Shown: positions 49,444-59,786 of the stretch, in pieces
Position numbering within the stretch: position 1 is the first letter of the stretch
Layout of the letters: the number at the start of each line of letters is the position of its first letter
Made by a program: the position numbers and the translations under genes
NCBI GenBank assembly: GCA_021442155.1
Contig: JAKCPB010000333.1
Span: 124,001 to 188,000 of the forward strand
Direction of reading: 5' to 3'
DNA from: Cymbidium sinense
Lineage: Eukaryota > Streptophyta > Magnoliopsida > Asparagales > Orchidaceae
DNA: 64,000 nt
The notes under the pieces: model-generated
Database searches by the model: none
What the model saw: only the letters and a program-made list of their open reading frames with translations
Told to the model about the DNA's origin: nothing

Positions 49444-50570
49444 TTATATTGTTATGTACATTATATTTATATGCTTTCATATATATTATCTTACATTACA
49501 CCTTAAAATGAATCACTTTAAGCAAAAATTTATAAAATTTGGTTGAAAAATGAACATTTATTTTGGATGCAAAATTCCATTCTTTTGATTAAATGACACA
49601 CCATAGCACACCCCCAATGATGTTCCCTAAAGCTTACCTTAAATCTCACCAAATCTCATCATCTCATCCTATAAATTAGTATTTTTATGAATTATACCAG
49701 TACAAACTCTACTACATCATACTATAACAAACTAAAATATGCTAAAAATAAGTAGTAATACACAATAGTATGCTATAATGCATGATGCTACACTATGTTA
49801 TGGCATCTATATTATAATACACTATAACATATTATATTATATTATATTGCATATCACATCACAAGGGATTGCTTAAGATAAAAAATCATAAAATTAGTCT
49901 AAATAATAAAAAAAACTATATATTTTAGTAGTATCACTTACATATTTTAATTTGAAATAATATATTATGATGTCATGCTCTACCTATTATGAAGTTTGCC
50001 AAATTCTACCATTTTAAAGTCTAAATCAACATTTTTATAAATAATGCTTGTGTAGGCTCGACTTCATGATTGTAAAATACTAAAATAATTTAAAATGCAT
50101 GGAATGATATATTATGATATATGACGTTATACTATGCTACAACATATAATATTTATTTTGAACATAAAATCTTACATTTCAGACTATAAGTGGCATAGCA
50201 TACCTTTGGTACTACAACCTAATTCCCACTTCAAATTAAAAAAATTTCATCATCTGGTTTATTAAATCAATATTTTTATGATTTATATTAATATAGACTA
50301 TAGGGCATAATACTATAATATACTAAAACATTTCAAAATATTTTATAACATCCTAAAAAATATCACTACATGCTAAAATATATTATGCTACATTATACTA
50401 TAATATATGGTATTATAATATGATTTAGGGTTAGGGTTTAGGGTATTCAAATCTCTAATAGTTAAGCGAAAGTCACTTGAAGATATTTTCTTTAGCTACC
50501 ATAACTATGTTCGGATTAGGTCATTCTTTAGATCTACTCTTAATGGCATCTTTATTCAATATTTAGGGTT
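48531..50570 (+). repeat. AT-rich segment, duplicate B (partner 23490-25610)
   Basis: Collinear homologue of 23490-25610. It starts inside the retroelement-like words (ATCCCCAATGGGTACATCCC) directly against T/A-rich array sequence, so the left breakpoint is sharp, while duplicate A continues leftwards into 3 kb of related sequence. It ends with CATCTTTATTCAA and runs into TTTAGGG repeats. No gene is supported. Confidence 0.85.
49405..49440. repeat. (AT)n microsatellite, 18 units
   Basis: Counterpart of the 64-base AT run in duplicate A, here 36 bases. Confidence 0.95.
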
Positions 50571-50712
50571 TAGGTTTAGGGTTAGTTTAGGGTTTTGAGT
50601 TTGTAGTTTAGGGTTTAGGTTTTAGGGTTTAGGATTTTATAGTTTAGGGTTTAGGGTTTAGGGTTTAAGGTTTAGTATTTTAAGATTAGGGTTTATGGTT
50701 TAGGGTTTAGGT
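50571..50712 (+). repeat. TTTAGGG-rich array, block 10
   Basis: Short TTTAGGG-rich link between duplicate B and GRP copy 8, matching the link between duplicate A and copy 3 but shorter. Confidence 0.85.
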
Positions 50713-51181
50713 TCAAATTTAACATTTTTTCTTTTCAATTTTATCAAGCAAGTAGAACCCCAAGTTTTCTAAGACACAAGCAATGACATAGATAAAAAAT
50801 GAGCACCCATAGAGCAAATCACAAACCCAAGATAAGTAGAACTATCTCTACTGTAAAGACAGAGTTTCATAAGAAGAAAATTGGATCGGCCATTCTTCAA
50901 TTTTTCCAGTTCCCATCAGAACCACCCCCGCCTCTCGAGTAGCAAGATCTGTCATCATACCCCTGATCTCTCCCTCCGCCACCACCACAAGTGTAACCTG
51001 TGTCGCTCATCCTACTTCCATAACACCCAATGCTCTGACCACCACCCCCATATCCACTAGTACCTCTAGATCCCCCACCACCCTTGCGATAATTGCCACC
51101 TCCGCCTTCCTCTCTGCCACCAGATCTAGACTGAGCCTAGTTGACAATGATGTTCCTACCGTTAAGGTTCTACGCCTTCTT
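50713..51181 (-). pseudogene. GRP fragment copy 8, tail frame still open
   Basis: This is the best-preserved coding tail. On the minus strand the frame has a TAG at NGQ (K-A-stop-NLNGRNIIVN) and another at 51137-51139, where relatives have a Gln codon. It is then open from 51136 to the TGA at 50897-50899, which is 79 codons. The open part contains AQSRSGGREEGGGGNYR, GGGGSRGTSGYGGGGQS, GGGGGRDQGYDD and ends SYSRG-like then GGGGSDGNWKN, the normal end of the protein with Trp kept. There is no Met in the frame and no RRM, so it is still a fragment. The distal 3' UTR end is eroded at 50713 and lacks the T-run. Confidence 0.88.
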
Positions 51182-52992
51182 AGGGTTTAGGGTTTTATAG
51201 TTTATGGTTTAGGCATTAAGGTTTAAGTTTTATGGTTAGGGTTTAGGGTTTTGGGTTTAGGGTTTTAGATTTAGTTTAGGGTTTAGGGTTTAGAGTTTAG
51301 GGTTTAGGTTTAGGGTTTAGGTTTAGGGTTTAGGGTTTAGGTTTAGGTTTTAGGTAGGTTTATGTTTATTTAGTTTATTTAGTTTATTTTATTTATTTTA
51401 TTTAGTTTATTTATTTATTTTTTATATATTTTTTTATTTTTTATTTTATTTATTTTATTTATTTTAGGTTTATTTAGTTTTGGTTTTATTTTATTTATTT
51501 TATTTTTTAGTTTAGGTTTAGGTTTATGTTTATTTTTTTTTAGGTTTAGGTTTTATTTTTTATTTTTAGGTTTAGGTTTAGGATTTTATTTTATTTTTTG
51601 AGCTTTATATTTTAGGTTTTTATTTTAGGTTTATTTTTAGCTTTTATTTGTTAGTTTAGGTTTCAATATTTTTTAGTTTATTTTATTTTATTTAGTTTAG
51701 GGTTTAGGTTTAGTTTATTTTAGGTTTAGGTTTACGTATTATTTATTTTAGTTTAGGTTTAGGTTTATTTTATATGGTTTATTTTTGGTTTAGGTTTTTT
51801 TTAGTTAAGGGTGTAGGTTTTTTTTTAATTTATTTTTAGGTTTTACTTTTAGGTTTATTTTTTAGGTTTAGGTATTTATTTAGTTTTATTTTAGGTTTAT
51901 TTTATTTTAGTTAAATTTTATTTTAGTATTTTATTTTTAGTTTAATTTTATTTTATTTTTATTATTTAATTTAAGTTTAGGTTTTATTTATTTATATTTA
52001 ATTTATTTATTTATTTTATTTTAGGTTTTTTTAATTTAGGTTTATTTTTAGGTTTAGGGTTTAGGGTTTTAAGGTTTAGTTTTTTTTATTAGGTTTATTT
52101 AGGTTTAGGTTTATTTATTTTATTTTTTTTTTAGGTTTAGGTTTTTTAATTTAGTTTTAGGTTTTTATTTTAGGTTTAGGGTTTATTTTAGGGTTTAGGG
52201 TTTTTAGGTTAGTTATTTTAAGTTTAGGGTTTAGGTTTTAGTTTTTTATTTAGTTTAATTTTTTATTTTTATTTTTTTAGGTTTTATTTTTTTATTTTTA
52301 GTTTAGGTTTTTTATTTTTATTTTTTTTAGTTTAGGTTTTAGGTTTTTTTTTTAGTTTAGGTTTTTATTTTTAGGTTTATTTTTAGTTTAGGTTTAATTT
52401 ATTTTTTACTTTATTTTTTTTTATTTTTAGGTTTAGGTTTAATTTTTTAGGTTTAGGTTTATTTATTTTATAGGTTTAGGTTTTATTTATTTTTATTTTA
52501 GTTTTAGGTTTTATATTTTTATATTTATGTTTTTATTTATTTATTTTTTATTTTTTAGTTTAGGTTTTATTTATTTATTTTATTTATTTTAGGTTTATTT
52601 ATTTTTTTTGGGTTTATTTTTTTATTTATTTTTATTTTTTTTATTTAGTTTAGGTTTTTATTTATTTTTTTAGATTAGTTTTATTTTTATTTTATTTTAT
52701 TTTAGGTTTAGATTTAAATTTAGGTTTTAGTATAGGTTTTATTTAATTTATTTTATTTTATTTAGGTTTAGATGTTTTATATTTATTTTATTTTAGGTTT
52801 TATTTGTTTAAGTTTAGTTTTACATTTTAGGGTTTAGGTTTAGGGTTAGTTGGGGTTTATGGGTTTAGGGTTTAGGGTTTAGGGTTTAGGGTTTAGGTTT
52901 TAAGGTTTAGGGTTTAGGGTTTAGGGTTTAAGGTTTTGGGATTTAGGGTTTAGGGTTTTTAGTGCTTAGGGTTTAGGGTTTAGGGTTTAGGG
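51182..52992 (+). repeat. Telomere-derived satellite array, block 11
   Basis: TTTAGGG-rich at 51182-51350 and 52830-52992, with a long T/A-rich stretch between them containing short TTTAGGG islands near 52050 and 52160-52220. No clear boundary motif survives. GRP copies 8 and 9 start about 2.28 kb apart. Confidence 0.88.
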
Positions 52993-53352
52993 TTTTTTTT
53001 TTGAAAGAGATAAATTCAGATTCAACATTTTTTCTTTTCGATTTCATCAACCAAGTAACACACCAAGTTTTCTAAGACACAAGTGAGGACATAGATAAAA
53101 AAAGAGTACACGTAATGCAAATCAATAACTTTAGATAATTAGAACCCTCTATATTATAAAGACAATTCCATAGCGGTCCATTCTCTTGGTTCTCCGGTTC
53201 CCATCGGGCCTCTTGAGGGTAGATCAACCATCATATCTCGATCTCTACCTCTGCAGTTGTAACCTCTGTTGCTCCTCCTACCTCCATAATCACCACTGCT
53301 TCGACAATCACCTCCATAACCACCAACACTTCCAGGTCCCCCACCACCACTA
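52993..53352 (-). pseudogene. GRP fragment copy 9, truncated at RRM side
   Basis: Starting from a long T-run at 52993, the 3' UTR and most of the glycine-rich tail are present (segments such as GGYGGDC and GGRRSNRGYNC can be read), but homology stops near 53352 after the GGG-rich part. The NGQNLDG end of the RRM is missing, and T/A-rich array sequence (AACTTATTTAGTTACCTTA) follows. That sequence normally lies 50-80 bp beyond the breakpoint in other copies, so this is an internal deletion across the breakpoint. Confidence 0.82.
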
Positions 53353-56300
53353 TGTTTTAACTTATTTAGTTACCTTATGTTTAGGTTTAGGATTTGGGGT
53401 TTATGGTTTAGGATTTAGTGTTTAGGTTTTAAGGTTTAGGGTTTAGGGTTTATGGTTTTAAGGTTTATGCTTTTAGGGTTTAGGGTTTATGGTTAGGGTT
53501 TAGGGTTTACGGTTTAGGGTCTAGGGTTTAAGGTTTAAAATTTAGGGTTTATTTTTTTTTTTTTAGGGTTTAGATTTTAGGTTTATTTTTTTTAAAATTT
53601 AGTTTGGTTTAGGTTTTAGGTTTATTTTAGTATTTTATTTTTTTAGGTTTATTTATTTAGTTTAGGTTTATTTTAGTTTAGGTTTAGGTTTAGGTTTTTT
53701 TATTTTAAGTTTATATTTTTTTAATTGGTTTAGGTTTATTTTTTTTAGTTTAGGTTTTATTTTATTTAGGTTTAGGTTTAGTTTAGGTTTAGGTTTATTT
53801 TTAGTAGTTTTTTATTTTTATTTATTTTTTTGGGTTTAGGTTTATTTTTAATTTAATTTATTTTTTTTATTTTAGGTTTAGGTTTTAGTTTATTTAGGTT
53901 TATTTTATTTTTATTATTTTTTATTTATTTTAGGTTTAGTTTTTTTTTAATTTTATTTATTTTTATTTTACATTTAGGTTTTTTATTTTTAATTTATTAT
54001 TTTTTTTAGTTTAGGTTTTTTTTATTTTTTATTTTTTAGGTTTATTATTATTTAATTTAATTTTATTTTAGTTAACTTTAGTTTTAGGTTTTATTTTATT
54101 TTAGGTTTATTTTTTATTTTTTATTTAAATTTTGGTTTAGGTTTTTATTATTTATTTTATAGTTTATAGTTTAGGGTTTAGGGTTTAGGTTTTATGGTTT
54201 AGGGTTTAGGGTTTAGGGTTTTATTAGGGTTTAGGTTTAGGAGTTAGTTTTAGGTTTAAGGTTTAGGTTTAGGGTTATCTTAGGGTTTATAGTTAGTTTA
54301 GGGTTTAGGGTTTAGTTGGAGTTTAGGAGTTTAGGTTTAGGTTTAGGGATTTTAGGTTTAGGTTAGTTTAGGGTTTAATTAGGGTTTAGTGTTTAGAGTT
54401 TAGTTTAGGGTTTAGAGTTTAGGTTTAGGGGTTTAGGTTTAGGGTTTTTTAAAATTAGGTTTTAGGTTTATTTAGTTTAGGTTTATTTTTTATTTATTTT
54501 TTTATTTTTTATTTAGTTTAGGTTTATTTATTTTAGTTTATTTATTTTATTTTAGGTTTTATTTTTTGTTTTATTTATTTATTTAGGTTTATTTTTTTAG
54601 TTTATTTTTTTTTTAGGTTTTAGGTTTATTTTATTTTAGTTTAGTTTAGGTTTTTTATTTTTTTTTTTTTTTTTAGGTTTAGGTTTTATTTTAGGTTTAT
54701 TTTTTATTTTTAGGTTTATTTTATTTTATTTAGTTTAGGTTTAGGTTTTATTTTGGTTTAGATTTTTTTTAGTTTAGGTTTATTTTTTTTAGTTATTTTA
54801 TGTTTATTTATAGGTTTATTTTTTTAGGTTTTTTTATTTAGTTTTTTAGTTTATTTTAGTTTACATTTATTTAGGTTTATTTTATTTTATTTTATGTTTA
54901 GTTTTATTTTTGTTTAGGTTTTATTTTAGGTTTATTTTACTTTTAGTTTAGGTTTATTTATTTTAGTTTAGTTTATTTTAGTTTATGTTTAGGTTTATTT
55001 CATTTTATTTATTTTAGGTTTAAGTGTTTAATTTAAGTTAAGAGTTTAGGTTTTATTTTTTTCTTTATTTCTATGTTAATTTTTTAGGTTCAAGTTTTTA
55101 TTTAGTTTTTATTATATTTTATATTAGGATTATTTTATTTTTATTTTATGTTTAGTTTTTATTTTTAGGTTTATTTTATTTTTTAGTTAAGTTCAGGTTT
55201 TTATTTATTTTATTTTAGTTTAGTTTTTATTTTTATTTTATTTTATTTTTAAGTTTAGGTTTTTATTTTATTTAAGTTTTTTTATTATTTTTATTTTTAG
55301 GTTTTATTTAGTTTAGGTTTAGGATTTTAGGTTTTTAGGGTTTAGCTTTTATGGTTTAGCTTTAGGGTTCAGTGTTTAGGCTTTAGGGTTTAAGTTTTTT
55401 AGGGTTTAGGGTCTAGGGTTTACGGTTAGCTTAGGGTTTCAGGTTAGTTTAGGGTTTTGGGTTTTGGGTTTAGGTTTAACTGAGGGTTTAGGGTTAGTTT
55501 AGGGTTTAGGGTTTAGATTAGTTAGGATTTTTAGAAGGTTTAAGGTTTAGGGAGTTTAGTTTAAGTTTAGTTTAGGGTTTAGTGTTTAGTTTAAGAGTTA
55601 GTTTAGGTTTAGGTTTAGGGTTAGTAGTTTAGGTTAGGGTTTAGGTTAGGTTTATTTAAGATGGATTTAATATTTATTTATTTTATTTTATTTTATTTTT
55701 TATTTTTATTTAAGTTTATTTTTTTATTTAGTTTGGTTTATTTATTTTAGTTTAGGTTTTTTATTTTAGTTTATTTTTTAGGTTTAGGTTTAAGTTTATA
55801 TTTATTTTTTAGTTTAGTTTTATTTTAATTTTTTTTAGGTTTAGGTTTTATTTTATATTTTTAGCTTTAGCTTTAGGGTTTTATTTTACTTTTTTAGGTT
55901 TAGGTTTTAGGTTTTTATTTTAGATTTATTTTTAATTTATTATATTATATTTAGTTTATGGTTTAGGTTTGGTTTATTTTAGGTTAAGGTTTAAGTTTAT
56001 TTATTTTAGTTTAGTTTATTTTTGTTTAGGTTTAGGTTTATTTTATTTTCTTTATTTTAGGTTTTATTTTTTATTTAGTTTTAGGTTTACTTTTTAGGAT
56101 TAGGTCTTTATTTAGATTTTATTTTATTTTTATTTTATTTTATTTAGGTTTATTTTATTTTTTAGTTAAGTTTAGATTTTTCTTTATTTAATTATAGCTT
56201 AGTTTTTATTTTTCACTTTTTAATTTTTAGGTTTAGGTTAAGGTTTATGTTTTCATTTTATTTTATTTATATATTTATTTTGGTATAGGTTTTATTTATT

Positions 56301-58244
56301 TTATTTTTAAGTTTTATTTAGTTTAGGTTTATGTTTTAGGTTTTTAGGTTTTTAATGTTTAGGGTTTTGGGTTATTTTAGGTTTTGGGTTTAAGGTTTAG
56401 GGTTTAGGGTATTTTAGGGTTTAGGGTTTAGAGTTTTAGGATTAGGGTTTAGGGTTTAGGGTTTAGGATTTAGGGTTTAAGGCCTTTTTTTATTAATTAT
56501 GTAAACTAGTATGTTTAGGTTTATTTAGTATATTTAGTTTATTTTTTTATTTATTTTAGTTTGCTATATTTTTTATTTTTATTTAAGTTTATCTTTTATT
56601 TTTATTTAGCTTATTTATTTACTTTTGGTTTATTTATTTTAATTTAGGTTTTTTATTTTAGTTTATATTTTAAGTTTAAGTTTAAGTTTAAGTTTAGGTT
56701 TATTTTTTAGTTGAGTTTTATTTTTATTATATTTTTAAGGTTCATGTTTTATTTTTTATTTTTAGGTTTATATTTATGTTTTTATTTTTACTTTTTAAGT
56801 TTAGGGTTTAGATTTTTAATTTAGGTTTATTTTAGGTTTTATTTTTTAGTTTAGGTTTAGGTTTATTTTTAGTTTAGTTTATTTTATTTAGTTTATTTTA
56901 GGATTAGGTTTAGGTTTTATTTAATTTAGTTTAGGTTTAGTTTTATTTTATTTTTATTTTAGGTTTATGGTTTTCTTTTTTTTAGATTAGGGTTTAGGTT
57001 TTATTTTTTATTTATTTTAAGGTTTATTTTTTAGGTTTAGGTTTTTATTTAATTTTAATTTTATTTTATTTTAAGTTTATTTATATTTTTATTTTACGTT
57101 TAGTTATTATTTTATTTGGATTTTTTATTATTAGGTTTATTTTATTTTTTTAGTTTAGTTTAGGTTTTTATTTATTTTATTTTAATTTATTTTAATTTAT
57201 TTTATTTTTAAGTTTAGGTTTAGGTTTTAGGTTATGTTTTTATTTTATTTTATTTTATTTTGGTTTTCAGTTTTTATTTATTTTATCTTTAGGTTTTATT
57301 TAGTTTAGGTTTAGGTTTTTAGGGTTTAGGGTTTAGGGTTTATCCATCAGAGTTTAGGGTATAGGGTTTTAGGGTTTAGGGTTTAGGGTTAAGGTTTATG
57401 GATTAGTTTTTAGGTTTTGGGTTTAGGTTTTAGTTTTTAGTTTAGGTTGCTTTAGGTTTATGGTTTAGGTTTAGTTTTTTTAATTTTAGTTTTAGGTTTA
57501 GGTTTATTTTGTTTAGTTTTTATTTAGGTTTATTTTATTTTATTTTAGTTTAGGTTATTTAATTTTTTTAATTTAGTTTATATTTTTAGGTTTATTTATT
57601 TTAGTTTAGGTTTTATTTTAGTTTATTTTTATTCATTAGGTTTATGTTTATTTTTAATTTAGGTGTTTTATTTTTATTTATTTTTTAGTTTAGGTTTTTG
57701 GTTTAGCTTTAGGTTTAGGTTTAGGTTTTATTTTATTTTTTAGGTTTTATTTTTATTTTATTTAGTTTAGGTTTTTTATTTTTAGTTTATTTTATTTTAT
57801 TGGTTTAGGTTTAGTTTAGTTTATTTTTGGTTTAGTTTATTTTATTTATTTTAGTTTTTTTTTAGTGTGGTTTAGGTTTATTTTATTTTATTTATTTTTT
57901 TTGGTTTAGGTTTTTTTTTAGTTAGGGTTTAGGTTTATTTTATTTATTTATTTTTATTTTTAGGTTTATTTTTCAAGTTTAGGTTTCTATTTAGTTTTTA
58001 TTTTATTTTATTTTAGGTTTATTTTATTTTTTATTTAGTTTAGTTTTTTATTTTATTTATGTTTTTATTTTAGGTTTTTTTATTTTTTAGTTTAGTTTTG
58101 TTTTATTTATTTTATTTTATTTTAATTTTATTTTTTTTTTTATTTTATTTATTTTAGGTTTGGGTTTAGGTTTAGGTTTAAGTTTAGGTTTTTAGTTTAT
58201 TTAGGTTTAGGTATATTTATTTATTTTATTTTTAAGTTTTACTA
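53353..58244 (+). repeat. Telomere-derived satellite array, block 12
   Basis: TTTAGGG-rich parts lie at about 53390-53570, 54165-54450, 55335-55670, 56345-56485 and 57320-57480. Boundary motifs are decayed near 54450 and clear at 56493 (TAATTATGTAAACTAGTATG). GTTTAGGA variants are frequent at 54230-54440 and 55495-55680. The array is interrupted at 58245 by a LINE fragment. Confidence 0.88.
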
Positions 58245-59110
58245 GTTGTGTCCAAACACAAGGAGGATTGACAAAATATTTTCCTATTTAGTTGGATTAC
58301 ATCAGGATCATCTTTAAGCCCTTATCTTTTTTTGCTTTAGTTATGGATGTTCTTATTAGGCATTTACAAGAAGATATGCGTTGGTGTATGCTTTTCTTGA
58401 TGACATTCTTCTTGTTGATAAGACTAGAGAGAGTATAAACTTGAATTATGGAGGTCAACTCTAGAGTCTAAAGGTTTTCATTTAAGTAGATCTAAAATTG
58501 AATATATGGAGTGTAATTTTAGTTGTAGAAGTTCTAGTGGTAGTGTTGTGACATTAGGTGGACAAGTCATTAATAAGAGTGAGTGTTTCAAATATTTAGG
58601 CTCTATTGTCCAAAATGATGGTGAAATAGATGGAGATGTTATTAGTAGAATTCAAGTTGGATGGTTGAAGTGGAGGAATGCATATGGCTTTATTATGTGA
58701 TAAATGTTCCACTTAAACTTAAGGAAAGTTTTATAAGATGGTGGTAAGACCTAATGACTTATAGTGCAGAATGTTGGCCAATAAAAGAGAAGCATAAGGC
58801 TAAGTTAAGTGTTAAGATGAGGATGGGTGGATGAGCTTTACTCTTAGATAGAATGCAAAATGAGTATATTTGGGAAAAAGTTGGGTAGCTCTGGTAGATA
58901 AGATTAGGAGAGTTTAGATGGTTTGGCCACATAAAGCGTCAGTCATCGATGACCATTAGGAGTAGATGCATTGCCTTATGTTAAGAAAGGTAAGAGACCT
59001 AAAAGACTTGGTTAAGATGTATAAAATGATCTTAGTATACTTGATTTAAATGAGAATTTGACACATAATAGGACCAATGGAGATGAAGGATTCATGTAGT
59101 AGGATTGTTC
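58245..59110 (+). mobile_element. LINE reverse transcriptase C-terminal fragment, decayed
   Basis: On + the sequence starts with SVRTQGGLTK-like residues. It passes through FALVMDVLIRHLQEDMRWCM and LFLDDILLVDKTRES, where the paired Asp of the non-LTR F-x-DD box is kept. It continues ESKGFHLSRSKIEYMECNF, ECFKYLGSIVQNDGEIDGDV, GWLKWRNA, then after frameshifts AECWPIKEKHKA, RWFGHIKRQ and RPKRLG near 59000. This order is that of the end of the reverse transcriptase plus C-terminal region of plant LINEs. The 5' part and endonuclease are absent. Several TAG stops and frameshifts show it is dead. No poly(A) tail or target-site duplication is evident at 59110. Confidence 0.85.
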
Positions 59111-59349
59111 TTGTTGTTTTATTTAGTTTAGGTTTAGGTTTTAGGTTTAGGTTTAGGTTTTTTAGGTTTAGGAGTTTAGGGTTTAGGTTTTTTTAGGTTT
59201 AGGATTTAAGGTTTTTTATTTTTAGGTTAGGGTTTAGGGTTTAGGTTTAGGGTTTAGGTTTTAGGTTTAAGGTTTAGGTTTAGTTTATATGATTTAGGGT
59301 TTAGTTTAGGGTTTTTGTTTAGGTTTAAGTTTAGAGGTTTATGGTTTCT
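59111..59349 (+). repeat. TTTAGGG-rich array, block 13
   Basis: Short array piece between the LINE fragment and GRP copy 10, made of TTTAGGTTTAGG and TTTAGGG variants. Confidence 0.85.
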
Positions 59350-59786
59350 CTTTTGTTTAGTAAATAATAAATTTAGATTAAACTTTTATTTTTTTTTTAT
59401 TTCATCAACCAAGTAACACACCAAGTTTTTTAAGACACAAATGATGACATAAATAAAAAATAAGGACGCATAAAGCAAATCAAAAATCCTGGATAACTAG
59501 AACCATCTATACTGTAAAGACGTAATTTCATAAGCAACAGAACAAATCGATCATTCTTCATTTTCTCCAGTTCCCATAAGAACCACCCCAGTCTCTGTAG
59601 TGGGATCAACCATCATATCCTCGATCTCCCTCCATCACCACCCTTCTGTAACCTCCATGGCTCCTCATATTTATGCCACCACCTCCATATCCACCACCAC
59701 CTCTAGATCCCCACCACCACTTGCCTTAGCCTTAAATCTAGGCATGGTTTGGTGATGTTCCCGTCGTTAATGTTTTGCCCAATCTT
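59350..59786 (-). pseudogene. GRP fragment copy 10
   Basis: The copy starts at the shared breakpoint (GCCCAATCTTAGGG on +). The RRM end and tail contain many substitutions and deletions, and only short pieces such as GGGDLEVVV-frame or GYGGGG equivalents are readable. The 3' UTR (CATCAACCAAGTAACACACC on +) is clearly conserved. The UTR end at 59350 has a broken T-run. It is the most diverged long copy. Confidence 0.8.
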
